DNA of 15,446 nt from positions 1 to 15,446 of the forward strand of contig DAIDHU010000425.1 in NCBI GenBank assembly GCA_027451915.1, given 5' to 3'. Positions 7,124 through 12,822 of this stretch are shown here, one piece after another. Below the pieces are notes generated by a model. That model saw only the letters and a list, made by a program, of their open reading frames with translations, was not told where the DNA came from and searched no databases. The position numbers and the translations under genes were made by a program. The number at the start of each line of letters is the position of its first letter. Position 1 is the stretch's first letter. The stretch is from Thiomonas sp. GTDB lineage: Bacteria > Pseudomonadota > Gammaproteobacteria > Burkholderiales > Burkholderiaceae_C.

Positions 7124-7423
7124 TTACTTCAGGTGCGCGTTGATCAGCTTGGTCATCTCGAACATGGTGACCTGCGGCTTGCCGAACACCGCGCGCAGCT
7201 TGTCGTCGGCGTTGATCATGCGCTTGTTGCTCGCATCCTGCAGCTTGGCCGCCTTGACGTGCTCCCACACCTTCTTGACCACCTCGGTGCGGGGCAACGG
7301 GGAGGCGCCGACCACCGCGGCAAGCTGCGGGCTGGGCGTCAGCGGCTTCATGAACGCCGCGTTGGGCGTCCGGGCGGGTTTGGCGGCGGCCTTTTTCGCG
7401 GGGGCCGGTTTTGCAGTTGCCAT
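7124..7423 (-). CDS. SWIB/MDM2-domain protein
   Basis: The 99-aa protein is a basic, Ala/Lys/Pro-rich tail (residues 1-26) followed by a complete SWIB domain (about 27-99). Recognisable SWIB features are PLTPSPQLAAVVGASPLPR, EVVKKVWEHVKAAKLQD, the KRMINADDKLRAVFG segment and the closing VTMFEMTKLINAHL. SWIB domains are best known from eukaryotic SWI/SNF subunits and from chlamydial topoisomerase fusions; stand-alone copies occur in some proteobacteria and probably act in nucleoid or DNA-protein contacts, though their bacterial role is poorly defined. ATG 7423 has GGAG eight nt upstream. The leader is long and highly structured, with a possible -10 at 7556-7551. The lysine-rich tail resembles histone-H1-like tails and may bind DNA. 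Confidence 0.9.
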   Translation of the reverse strand: MATAKPAPAKKAAAKPARTPNAAFMKPLTPSPQLAAVVGASPLPRTEVVKKVWEHVKAAKLQDASNKRMINADDKLRAVFGKPQVTMFEMTKLINAHLK

Positions 7424-7452
7424 GTCTTGTACTCCGTGAGATGCCTGAGGTG

Positions 7453-7497
7453 GTCGCCGCCCGCGGTCCGGATCGGGATCCGGAGGCGCGCGGCGGC
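7453..7497 (-). promoter_or_regulatory. long inverted repeat in the SWIB gene leader
   Basis: A perfect core, TCCGGATC-GG-GATCCGGA (7467-7484), is extended outward by interrupted arms containing GCCGCC and GGCGGC. As RNA it gives a strong stem-loop between the candidate promoter and the SWIB start, 44-60 nt from the ATG for the core. As DNA it could be an operator. Confidence 0.4.
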
Positions 7498-7550
7498 CCT
7501 GCTCGGCGCCCGCCCGTGAACATTCGCCCGGACAGGCCCCGTGCGCGCAT

Positions 7551-7556
7551 CTTATA
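7551..7556 (-). promoter_or_regulatory. candidate -10 element for the SWIB gene
   Basis: On the minus strand TATAAG lies immediately after the inverted repeat at 7558-7596. A TTGCCT lies 14 nt upstream of it, which is too close for a standard -35. If used, it would give a 5' leader of about 120 nt. Confidence 0.3.
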
Positions 7557-7557
7557 G

Positions 7558-7596
7558 CCCCCCGGGCGCCAGGCAAGTGTGCAGGTGCCCGGGGGG
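7558..7596 (-). terminator. large GC-rich inverted repeat after the stand-alone aminotransferase-like gene
   Basis: Two 13-nt arms (7558-7570 and 7584-7596) of mostly C6G3C and G6 runs pair at 12 of 13 positions around a 13-nt loop. It lies about 40 nt after the stop at 7637. It is the strongest stem in the gap and the likeliest barrier to readthrough into the SWIB gene; no U-tract is present. Confidence 0.45.
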
Positions 7597-7602
7597 AGCG
7601 TC

Positions 7603-7622
7603 GCCGGCGGAAAAACGCCGGC
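7603..7622 (-). terminator. 7-bp hairpin with U-rich loop
   Basis: GCCGGCG and CGCCGGC form a perfect 7-bp stem 14 nt after the stop of the minus-strand aminotransferase-like gene. On the minus strand the loop is TTTTTC. It stands in tandem with the larger inverted repeat just downstream. Confidence 0.45.
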
Positions 7623-7636
7623 CCGCGCCGCGACCC

Positions 7637-8947
7637 TCAGGCCTGCCGCAGGCGATGCACACGCAGGGGCGCGAGCTGCCGGCCGCGCTCCCGGCCCAGG
7701 CGCGCCCGGCCCCGCATGGCCCCTTGGGTCGCGCCCCCCAACAGCCCGGCGAGCCTTGCCACGCAAGGCTCCACGGCGCGCAGGGGCAGGCTGGCGAAAC
7801 CCAGGCGCAGGGCGTTGCGCACCGGCGCCGCCGCCTCGGGGTCCTCGGCGAATCGACATTGGCTGCAGTCGCCGAAACTCGCGCAGCCCCCCGCGCCGAC
7901 GTCGAACAACTGCCCGGGCAGCAGCGGCAGCCCCTCCTTGCCGAGCGGGCCGAGCAGCTCGGCCGCGTCCAGGCCCTGCGGCAGGCTCAGCCAGAGATGC
8001 GCGCCTCCCTGCGGCCGGGTCCATGCGACGCCGTCGGGCATGTGGCGCCGCAAGGCGTCGAGCAGGGCATCGCGACGCTCGCGAACCCGCGCGCGCAGGC
8101 CGGGAAGCTGGCGCTCCACGAAGCCCTCGCGCAACATGTGCAGCAGCACCCACTGGCTGAGGCTGCAGGGTTGCGGCCCGGCCGCGCGACGCGCCTGCGC
8201 CAGCCGGCCGATCAGGCGTGGATGCCCCGCCACCCAACCCAGGCGCAGGCCGGGGAACACCAGCGCGGAAAAGCTGCCCAGCACCACGCCATGCTCCACG
8301 CCGCGGGCCAGCAGGCCCGGCGCGGGCGGGGCATCGAACCAGAGCTCGCCGTAGGTCTGGTCCTCCACCAGCCAGCACCGCGAGGCGGCGATCTGGCGGG
8401 CCAGTTCCCGGGCGCGCGCGTCGGCGATGGCCTGCCCGGTGGGATCGTCGAAGCGCGGCTGCAGGTAGGCCATGCGCGCTCCGGGCAGGGCGTTGGCGAA
8501 GGCCTCGGGCTCGGGCCCCTGCCCGTCGCAGCGCAGGCCGACCAGGCGTGGCCCGTAGGGCCGCAGGGCGCGCAGCGCGCCCAGGCGTGTCGGACGCTGC
8601 ACCAGGACCGGGCTGGCGGGGTCGAGCAGCACCTTGCCCAGCAGGTCGAGGGCATGCCGGGAGCCGGAGCTGATCAGCACCTGCGAGGGCTCCAGGCGCA
8701 GGCCCTGGGCTCCCAGGTGGGCGCACACCCATTCGCGCAGGGGCTCCAGGCCTTCGCAAGGGCCGTATTGCAAGGCCTGGGGAGCCCGGCGCGCGAGCAC
8801 GCGGCGCATCGCCCGGCCCACGGCAGCAACGGGAAGCAGCTCGAGCTCACGGCCCTCGCCGGAGCCGAAGGGAAGTTCCCGGCCTTCGCCGGCCTCGAGC
8901 AGGGCCGCGCGCTGCGCCATCGGGGGAAGGGTGGTGTACAGGGACAT
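7637..8947 (-). CDS. stand-alone aminotransferase-fold protein lacking the PLP lysine
   Basis: The 436-aa product aligns by eye with MocR/LysN-type fold-type I aminotransferases without the N-terminal DNA-binding domain. Family landmarks include LQYGPCEGLEPLREWV, LISSGSRHALDLLGKVLLDP, LVEDQTYGELWF (Asp196 and Tyr199 of the PLP pocket), FPGLRLGWV, and Arg381 in LRLGFAS for carboxylate binding. The Schiff-base lysine in the GSFSK motif is replaced by Ala228 (codon GCG), and the PLP-contacting Asn of NPTG is replaced by Asp168 (DDPTG). It is therefore unlikely to be a working transaminase. A loop insertion near the C-terminus carries Cys355, Cys361 and Cys364, followed by a basic tail. ATG 8947 has an excellent GGAGG six nt upstream. 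It is divergent from a MocR regulator that also lacks the lysine, so a role as its partner or ligand-binding antagonist is inferred. Confidence 0.85.
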   Translation of the reverse strand: MSLYTTLPPMAQRAALLEAGEGRELPFGSGEGRELELLPVAAVGRAMRRVLARRAPQALQYGPCEGLEPLREWVCAHLGAQGLRLEPSQVLISSGSRHALDLLGKVLLDPASPVLVQRPTRLGALRALRPYGPRLVGLRCDGQGPEPEAFANALPGARMAYLQPRFDDPTGQAIADARARELARQIAASRCWLVEDQTYGELWFDAPPAPGLLARGVEHGVVLGSFSALVFPGLRLGWVAGHPRLIGRLAQARRAAGPQPCSLSQWVLLHMLREGFVERQLPGLRARVRERRDALLDALRRHMPDGVAWTRPQGGAHLWLSLPQGLDAAELLGPLGKEGLPLLPGQLFDVGAGGCASFGDCSQCRFAEDPEAAAPVRNALRLGFASLPLRAVEPCVARLAGLLGGATQGAMRGRARLGRERGRQLAPLRVHRLRQA

Positions 8948-9007
8948 GCGTAGCCTCCGGCTGGTTGCGGCCCCGCGTGCGGCGCGAAGTACCCTGGGCC
9001 GCCGCGT

Positions 9008-9022
9008 TGTCACAAATTGACA
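9008..9022. promoter_or_regulatory. TGTCA-N5-TGACA palindrome between the divergent pair
   Basis: Perfect 5-nt arms surround CAAAT in the 157-nt divergent gap, 82 nt from the plus-strand start and 61 nt from the minus-strand start. A TTGACA (9017-9022) overlapping the right arm could be a -35 for the plus-strand gene, but no good -10 follows. A further GACAC occurs at 9040-9044. The size and position fit an autoregulatory operator of a GntR/MocR protein. Confidence 0.45.
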
Positions 9023-9104
9023 CACTCTCAGCCTAGATCGACACTGCCAGCCCCAACAGTACAGATGCCGGCCCTTCACGGTTTGCTGATCGGGTCGTTC
9101 CGCC

Positions 9105-10565
9105 ATGTCACGCGCACCCTCCGTCCCCCGGCCGCGCGACGCCGAGGGGCAGGCCCTGCACCTGCGGCTCGCCCAGCGCCTGCGCGAGCAGCTCCGCCAG
9201 CAATGCACCCCGCCGGGAACACGCCTGGCTTCGGTGCGCGCATGCGCGCGGGAGCACGGTGTGAACCCGCAGACCGTGGTCGCCGCCTATGACCTGCTGC
9301 AGGCCCAGGGCCTGGTCGAGGCCCGAGCGCGCCAGGGCTTTTTCGTGCGCAGCCCGGCCCACGGCGGCCCGGCGGGCACGCCGGAGCCCGGCGGCGCGCG
9401 TGAAGCCCGCGAGCCGGGCATCGCGGCGCCCACCCAGGCCCTCGCCTTGCTGCGCGCCGGTCTGGCAAGGGGTGGGGAGCCAGGCGCCGCGCGTGCCATG
9501 CCTGGCTGCGGCAGCCTGCCTGCCGAGTGGCTGCAGGCCTCCCCGCTGGCGCAGGCCTTGCGCAGGCTGTTGCGCGAAGGCGGCGCCGTGCAGGCCGCGC
9601 AGGGCTACGGCTGCGCCGAGGGCGACCCGCGCCTGCGCGCGCAATTGGCCCGCCTGCTCGCCGAGCAGGAGGTCGCCGTCCCGGCACCGCAGCTGTTGCT
9701 GTGCAATGGCGCCACGCAGGCGCTGGACCTGGTCGCGCGCAGCCTGCTGCGCCCGGGAGACGCGGTGATGGTCGAACAGCCCGGCCCGCCGCTGGCCTTC
9801 GCGCAGCTTGCGCGCCAGGGCCTGCGCCTGCTGCCCGTTGCGCGCGGGGCACAGGGGCCCGATCTGGCCCGGGTCTCGCATTGGGCGCGCAGCCGCAAGC
9901 CCCGACTGATGGTGGTGTCCGCCCGCATGCACAACCCCACGGGCGGCGATATCGCCACCGGCTGCGCGCATCAGCTGCTGGAGCTGGCGCGGGAGCACGA
10001 TTTTCTGATCGCCGAGGACGATGGCTACGCCGCGCTGTGCGATCGCGGCCCGCCCCTGCTCTCGGCCATGGACGGATTGCGCCGCACCCTGCTGCTGGGA
10101 AGCCTCTCGCAGTTGCTGGCCCCCGGCTGGCGGGTGGGCTTCCTCGCCGCTCCGGCCTCGCTGGTGGAGCGCCTGCTCGAGACCAAGCTGCTCGCCGGCC
10201 TGGCCTCGCCGGCGCTCACCGAGCGCGCGCTCGCGCTGTTGTTCGAGCGCGGCTCGGTACCGCGCCAGGCGGCCGCGCTGCGCGAGCGCCTGGCGCGCGC
10301 GCGCAGGCAGGCGGTGCAGGCGGCGCGGCACCAGGGCTGCCGCTTCGAGCTCGCGCCGCGCGGGCTGTTCGGCTGGGTCGACACCGGTGTCGACACCGAG
10401 CGGCTGGCGCTGCGCCTGCACGAGCGCGGCTGGCTGATCGCGCCCGGGCGCCTGTTCGACCCCGAGGCCCGTCCCAGCACGCGCATGCGCCTGAATTTCG
10501 CCCACGCGCAGGACCCCTGCTTCTGGAGCGAATACGCCCGCGCCCTTCGCGCATGCGCCGCCTGA
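9105..10565 (+). CDS. MocR-type GntR regulator with the PLP lysine replaced by Gln
   Basis: The 486-aa protein has the MocR layout: a GntR winged helix-turn-helix (about residues 15-83, PPGTRLASVRACAREHGVNP and the wing ARQGFFV), a Gly/Pro/Glu linker, then an aminotransferase-fold sensor domain (about 125-486). Sensor landmarks include GYGCAEGDPRLRAQLA, LLLCNGATQALDLVAR, Asn277 in MHNPTG, Asp305 and Tyr308 in AEDDGY, and Arg462 in RMRLNFA. The PLP lysine of the GxxSK motif is Gln336 (LGSLSQLLAPGWRVGF, codon CAG). MocR proteins normally bind PLP covalently and sense amino acids or vitamins; this one may bind PLP non-covalently or another ligand. ATG 9105 gives the expected short N-terminus; no strong Shine-Dalgarno is seen. 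The divergent neighbour is a sensor-like domain with the same loss. Confidence 0.92.
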   Translation: MSRAPSVPRPRDAEGQALHLRLAQRLREQLRQQCTPPGTRLASVRACAREHGVNPQTVVAAYDLLQAQGLVEARARQGFFVRSPAHGGPAGTPEPGGAREAREPGIAAPTQALALLRAGLARGGEPGAARAMPGCGSLPAEWLQASPLAQALRRLLREGGAVQAAQGYGCAEGDPRLRAQLARLLAEQEVAVPAPQLLLCNGATQALDLVARSLLRPGDAVMVEQPGPPLAFAQLARQGLRLLPVARGAQGPDLARVSHWARSRKPRLMVVSARMHNPTGGDIATGCAHQLLELAREHDFLIAEDDGYAALCDRGPPLLSAMDGLRRTLLLGSLSQLLAPGWRVGFLAAPASLVERLLETKLLAGLASPALTERALALLFERGSVPRQAAALRERLARARRQAVQAARHQGCRFELAPRGLFGWVDTGVDTERLALRLHERGWLIAPGRLFDPEARPSTRMRLNFAHAQDPCFWSEYARALRACAA

Positions 10566-10576
10566 GCGGGCCTTGC

Positions 10577-10603
10577 GCGGGGTCAACACCCCCGGGGCCC
10601 CGC
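10577..10603 (+). terminator. GC-rich inverted repeat after the MocR gene
   Basis: GCGGGG (10577-10582) can pair with CCCCGC (10598-10603), or its inner GGGG (10579-10582) with CCCC (10589-10592). It begins 12 nt after the MocR stop. No U-tract follows, so termination is only possible. Confidence 0.3.
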
Positions 10604-10667
10604 TTGCCTAGGCTGCTACCGCGACCGGCGCGATTCCCGCGCGGGCCATGATTCCAGGAGAAATTCG

Positions 10668-10850
10668 ATGCAATCGGCGTGGACCAGCTTGCTCACCACC
10701 GATTACGGGTGGATGACCGTGGCCGTATTCGTGTTCATGCTCGGCATGGGCGTGTTTTTCGTGCTGTTCTTCCGGCGCAGGATTCGCGACGAGGAAGCCC
10801 GAGCACGCGCCCAGGGTTCCGATGCCTTGAAACAACACCGCCCGGGCTGA
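10668..10850 (+). CDS. DUF3149-type small membrane protein
   Basis: The 60-aa protein has one transmembrane segment (about residues 14-35, rich in Val and Phe, with the word VFMLGMGVFFVLFF) flanked by a short N-terminus containing LLTTDYGWMT and a basic/acidic cytoplasmic tail (RRRIRDEEARARA). This pattern matches the DUF3149 family of betaproteobacterial single-pass proteins, whose function is unknown. ATG 10668 is strongly supported by AGGAGA seven nt upstream, although the gene is short. It is convergent with the 91-aa gene, with a perfect inverted repeat spanning its stop codon. Confidence 0.85.
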   Translation: MQSAWTSLLTTDYGWMTVAVFVFMLGMGVFFVLFFRRRIRDEEARARAQGSDALKQHRPG

Positions 10851-10859
10851 GCCGGGCGG
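10838..10859. terminator. inverted repeat spanning the DUF3149 stop codon
   Basis: CCGCCCGG (10838-10845) and CCGGGCGG (10852-10859) form a perfect 8-bp stem; the 6-nt loop contains the TGA stop. It lies between two convergent genes and could stop transcription from both sides, although there is no U-tract. Confidence 0.5.
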
Positions 10860-10883
10860 CAGGGATCGCGCGGGCGGTGGTAC

Positions 10884-11159
10884 TCAGGCCGCGCGAGGGG
10901 CCTGCGTGGAGGCTTCCGCCACCCAGCGCTCGCCCATGACGGAGCCCAGGTAATCGACCAGCAGCGGATGCTGCTGCATGGGCACGTCGGTCTCGACGGC
11001 GTAGATGGCGATGCCATACTCGCCGTGCCGGCGCGCGTGCTCGCTGCGCGCCAGGCCTTGCACCGATTCCAGGCTGCCCACGGCGACCACGTAGCTGTGA
11101 CGCTCGGGTTCGCCATGCTCGAAGGCCTGCGCCAGGTAGAGATCTCGCACCGCGTTCAT
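10884..11159 (-). CDS. hypothetical protein, 91 aa
   Basis: I do not recognise this family. The protein is soluble, has no cysteine, no signal peptide and no membrane segment. The central part alternates hydrophobic strands and a helix (HSYVVAVGSL, ESVQGLARSEHARRHG, YGIAIYAVET), which suggests a small alpha/beta fold; it is fairly rich in His. The start at 11159 is well supported by GGAG six nt upstream, and the frame has strong third-position G/C. It lies 58 nt downstream of the cytochrome-porin on the same strand, separated by a 30-bp perfect palindrome, so it may be a low-level read-through partner or an independent gene. It converges with the DUF3149 gene. Confidence 0.72.
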   Translation of the reverse strand: MNAVRDLYLAQAFEHGEPERHSYVVAVGSLESVQGLARSEHARRHGEYGIAIYAVETDVPMQQHPLLVDYLGSVMGERWVAEASTQAPRAA

Positions 11160-11186
11160 GTCGTTCTCCAGGGTCTGGACGGGAGC

Positions 11187-11216
11187 CGCGGATGCGGGCC
11201 CGGGCCCGCATCCGCG
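11187..11216 (-). terminator. 30-bp perfect palindrome after the cytochrome-porin gene
   Basis: The sequence is self-complementary over all 30 positions (15-nt half CGCGGATGCGGGCCC), starting one nt after the TGA stop at 11220-11218 on the minus strand. In RNA it would give a very stable hairpin. No U-tract follows. It may terminate, pause, or protect the 3' end of the upstream message before the 91-aa gene. Confidence 0.55.
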
Positions 11217-11217
11217 T

Positions 11218-12708
11218 TCAGATGGCCGTCCAGAGATACACGTACAGGCTGTTGTTGGCACTGGCCCCTTGCGTGGAACCGGCGAACTTGTTGTACGTGG
11301 TGTACTGCACACCCACGCGCAGGTTCTTCTCCGGGTCCACCCAGCTCTTGCCGAAGGGGTTCCAATCCAGCTCCCAGGTCACGCCCGAAGTCTGCGGGCT
11401 GGAGCCCGGGTTGTAAAGGTAGGGATCGGTGCTGCCGGTGGTGTTGAAGAACTGGATGGTCGCGCCGTAGGTGTTCTGGTACCAGTAGGCCGCGTTCACG
11501 TTCATCGCATTGAGCGTGTCGCTGGAGTTCGAGGTGGCCCCGGTCAGGTAGCTCTGCGTGAAGCTCTGGCGCTCATGGATGTACAGGCCGTTGACCGACC
11601 AGATCCCGGTCTCGCCGAAGTACTGGTAGCTGGCGTCCAGGCCCAGGTCCCGATAGGTTTCGTCCGGCCCGTTGCCCGCCAGCGTCGGGTCGAGGTTGTC
11701 GGCCACCTGGGAATTCGGGTTCTGCGGATTCAGCTTGGTCTGCATCCCCAGCACGCCGAACTCATAGCTGTTCGAGCCCACCGAGTTGGAGTAGTTGAAG
11801 CGCCAGTACGGGGCATAGCCGGTGACCACGCCGCCACCAGCGACCAGATCCCCGTTCACGCCGGCCGCGTCGTTGAGCGGATCGGCCGGGCCGCCCGCAT
11901 GCAGCTGGTTGCCCCACCAGTTGGACATCTGGTGATACAGGCCCAACTCACCGTACCAGTGGTTGTCCACCAGGGTGTAGAAGGAGGCGCCGATCACATG
12001 CTCGCCCAGGTCCTCGATGACCGGGGTCTGGCCGTAGCCACCGCCGAAGGGGCTGGTCATGAAGCCGAACTGCCAGGCCGGCACGGTGTTCCAAACGTCG
12101 GACACGGTGGGGTTGTTGTTCAGCGAGACCCCGAAGATGCCGGTGGTGGAACCGATCTTGTAGGTGTTCGCGAAACGCAGGTCGGAGTTGTCCCAGGCGA
12201 GGTTCTGGGAACCCGGATCCGAGTAGGTGGCCTGCGCCAGCACGCCCACATGGTCGCTCAGGCGACCCGCCAGGAACACGGAGGCCTGTTGCAGCGCGGT
12301 GACGTTGTCGTTGGCGTTGAAGCCCACAGGCGGCGCACTGTTGTCGCCGGTCGTGTGGGTGTAGGAGGCGACCAGCATCGCCGACAGCGGGATGTCGTGC
12401 TTGGCGCTGCCGCCCTTCAGGGTGTAGCCGCCGAGCTTGAAGGCGCGGCCGAAGGGCGTGAGCTGCGGGCCGAAGCCGCCGACGTGGCAGGCCACGCAAT
12501 CCTGCCCCGTCTGGCGCGCGAAAGCCGGCACCGCATGGGCCGGGGAAGCTGCCAGTCCGATGAAGGCCAGGGCGCCCAGGCCCTGCAGCAGGCTGCGCGC
12601 GCGGCCCAGCGATCGGGCCAGCGGGCGAGCGGACGGGCGATGGTCGGACGGCTCCTGAGGTCCGCCATGGGACGGCCTCCAAAATGCGAGTGCGAGTCTT
12701 GTTGTCAT
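11218..12708 (-). CDS. outer-membrane monoheme cytochrome-porin fusion (Cyc2-like)
   Basis: The 496-aa precursor has a long N-region and a signal peptide ending at AHA (residue 59). The mature protein starts VPAFARQTGQD and carries a single heme-c motif, CVACH (Cys71, Cys74, His75), followed by GGFGPQLTPFGRAFKLGGYTL. The remaining 390 or so residues are Tyr/Trp/Asn/Gly-rich with alternating amphipathic strands, as in an outer-membrane beta-barrel. One heme at the N-terminus of a porin is the architecture of Cyc2, the outer-membrane iron oxidase; relatives occur in many bacteria whose electron donors are unknown. The C-terminus is YLWTAI rather than a final aromatic. ATG 12708 has GGGGG seven nt upstream. 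An FNR-type promoter precedes it. The donor (Fe(II) or other) cannot be told from sequence. Confidence 0.82.
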   Translation of the reverse strand: MTTRLALAFWRPSHGGPQEPSDHRPSARPLARSLGRARSLLQGLGALAFIGLAASPAHAVPAFARQTGQDCVACHVGGFGPQLTPFGRAFKLGGYTLKGGSAKHDIPLSAMLVASYTHTTGDNSAPPVGFNANDNVTALQQASVFLAGRLSDHVGVLAQATYSDPGSQNLAWDNSDLRFANTYKIGSTTGIFGVSLNNNPTVSDVWNTVPAWQFGFMTSPFGGGYGQTPVIEDLGEHVIGASFYTLVDNHWYGELGLYHQMSNWWGNQLHAGGPADPLNDAAGVNGDLVAGGGVVTGYAPYWRFNYSNSVGSNSYEFGVLGMQTKLNPQNPNSQVADNLDPTLAGNGPDETYRDLGLDASYQYFGETGIWSVNGLYIHERQSFTQSYLTGATSNSSDTLNAMNVNAAYWYQNTYGATIQFFNTTGSTDPYLYNPGSSPQTSGVTWELDWNPFGKSWVDPEKNLRVGVQYTTYNKFAGSTQGASANNSLYVYLWTAI

Positions 12709-12723
12709 GATGGCCCCCTTTGG

Positions 12724-12759
12724 GCATGAGCTGGGGAAAACCCCCTTTGCAACTCATGC
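12724..12759. repeat. inverted repeat in the cytochrome-porin promoter/leader
   Basis: GCATGAG (12724-12730) and CTCATGC (12753-12759) are perfect complements 22 nt apart. Inside them GGGG-AAAA-CCCC (12733-12744) forms a second, nested hairpin. The right arm overlaps the candidate -10, so the outer repeat may be a DNA site while the inner one lies in the leader RNA. Confidence 0.4.
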
Positions 12760-12798
12760 TAGGGAACCCCACGGGGTCGGACGCTTGACCGGCATCAA
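12756..12798 (-). promoter_or_regulatory. FNR-type class II promoter of the cytochrome-porin gene
   Basis: On the minus strand TTGATGCCGGTCAA (12798-12785) matches the FNR consensus TTGAT-N4-ATCAA at nine of ten positions. A -10-like TAGCAT (12761-12756) is centred 33 nt further on, close to the spacing expected when FNR sits at -41.5. The start of transcription would be near 12750, giving a leader of about 42 nt. A CRP-family relative of FNR could also bind. Confidence 0.6.
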
Positions 12799-12822
12799 AG
12801 GATCCCGATACGCCAACGACCG

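Noticed and set aside
6415..7650. Identical 12-mer CAGGCCTGAGGG at the ends of the TlpA-like and aminotransferase-like genes
   Set aside because: Both encode a C-terminal QA plus stop with preferred codons; likely chance, with no further flanking identity.
7856..7885. CSQC read as a c-type heme motif
   Set aside because: The residue after the second Cys is Arg, not His, and the protein has no export signal.
7637..8947. Treating the lysine-less aminotransferase-like gene as a pseudogene
   Set aside because: The frame is intact over 436 codons, has a strong Shine-Dalgarno and keeps other fold residues.
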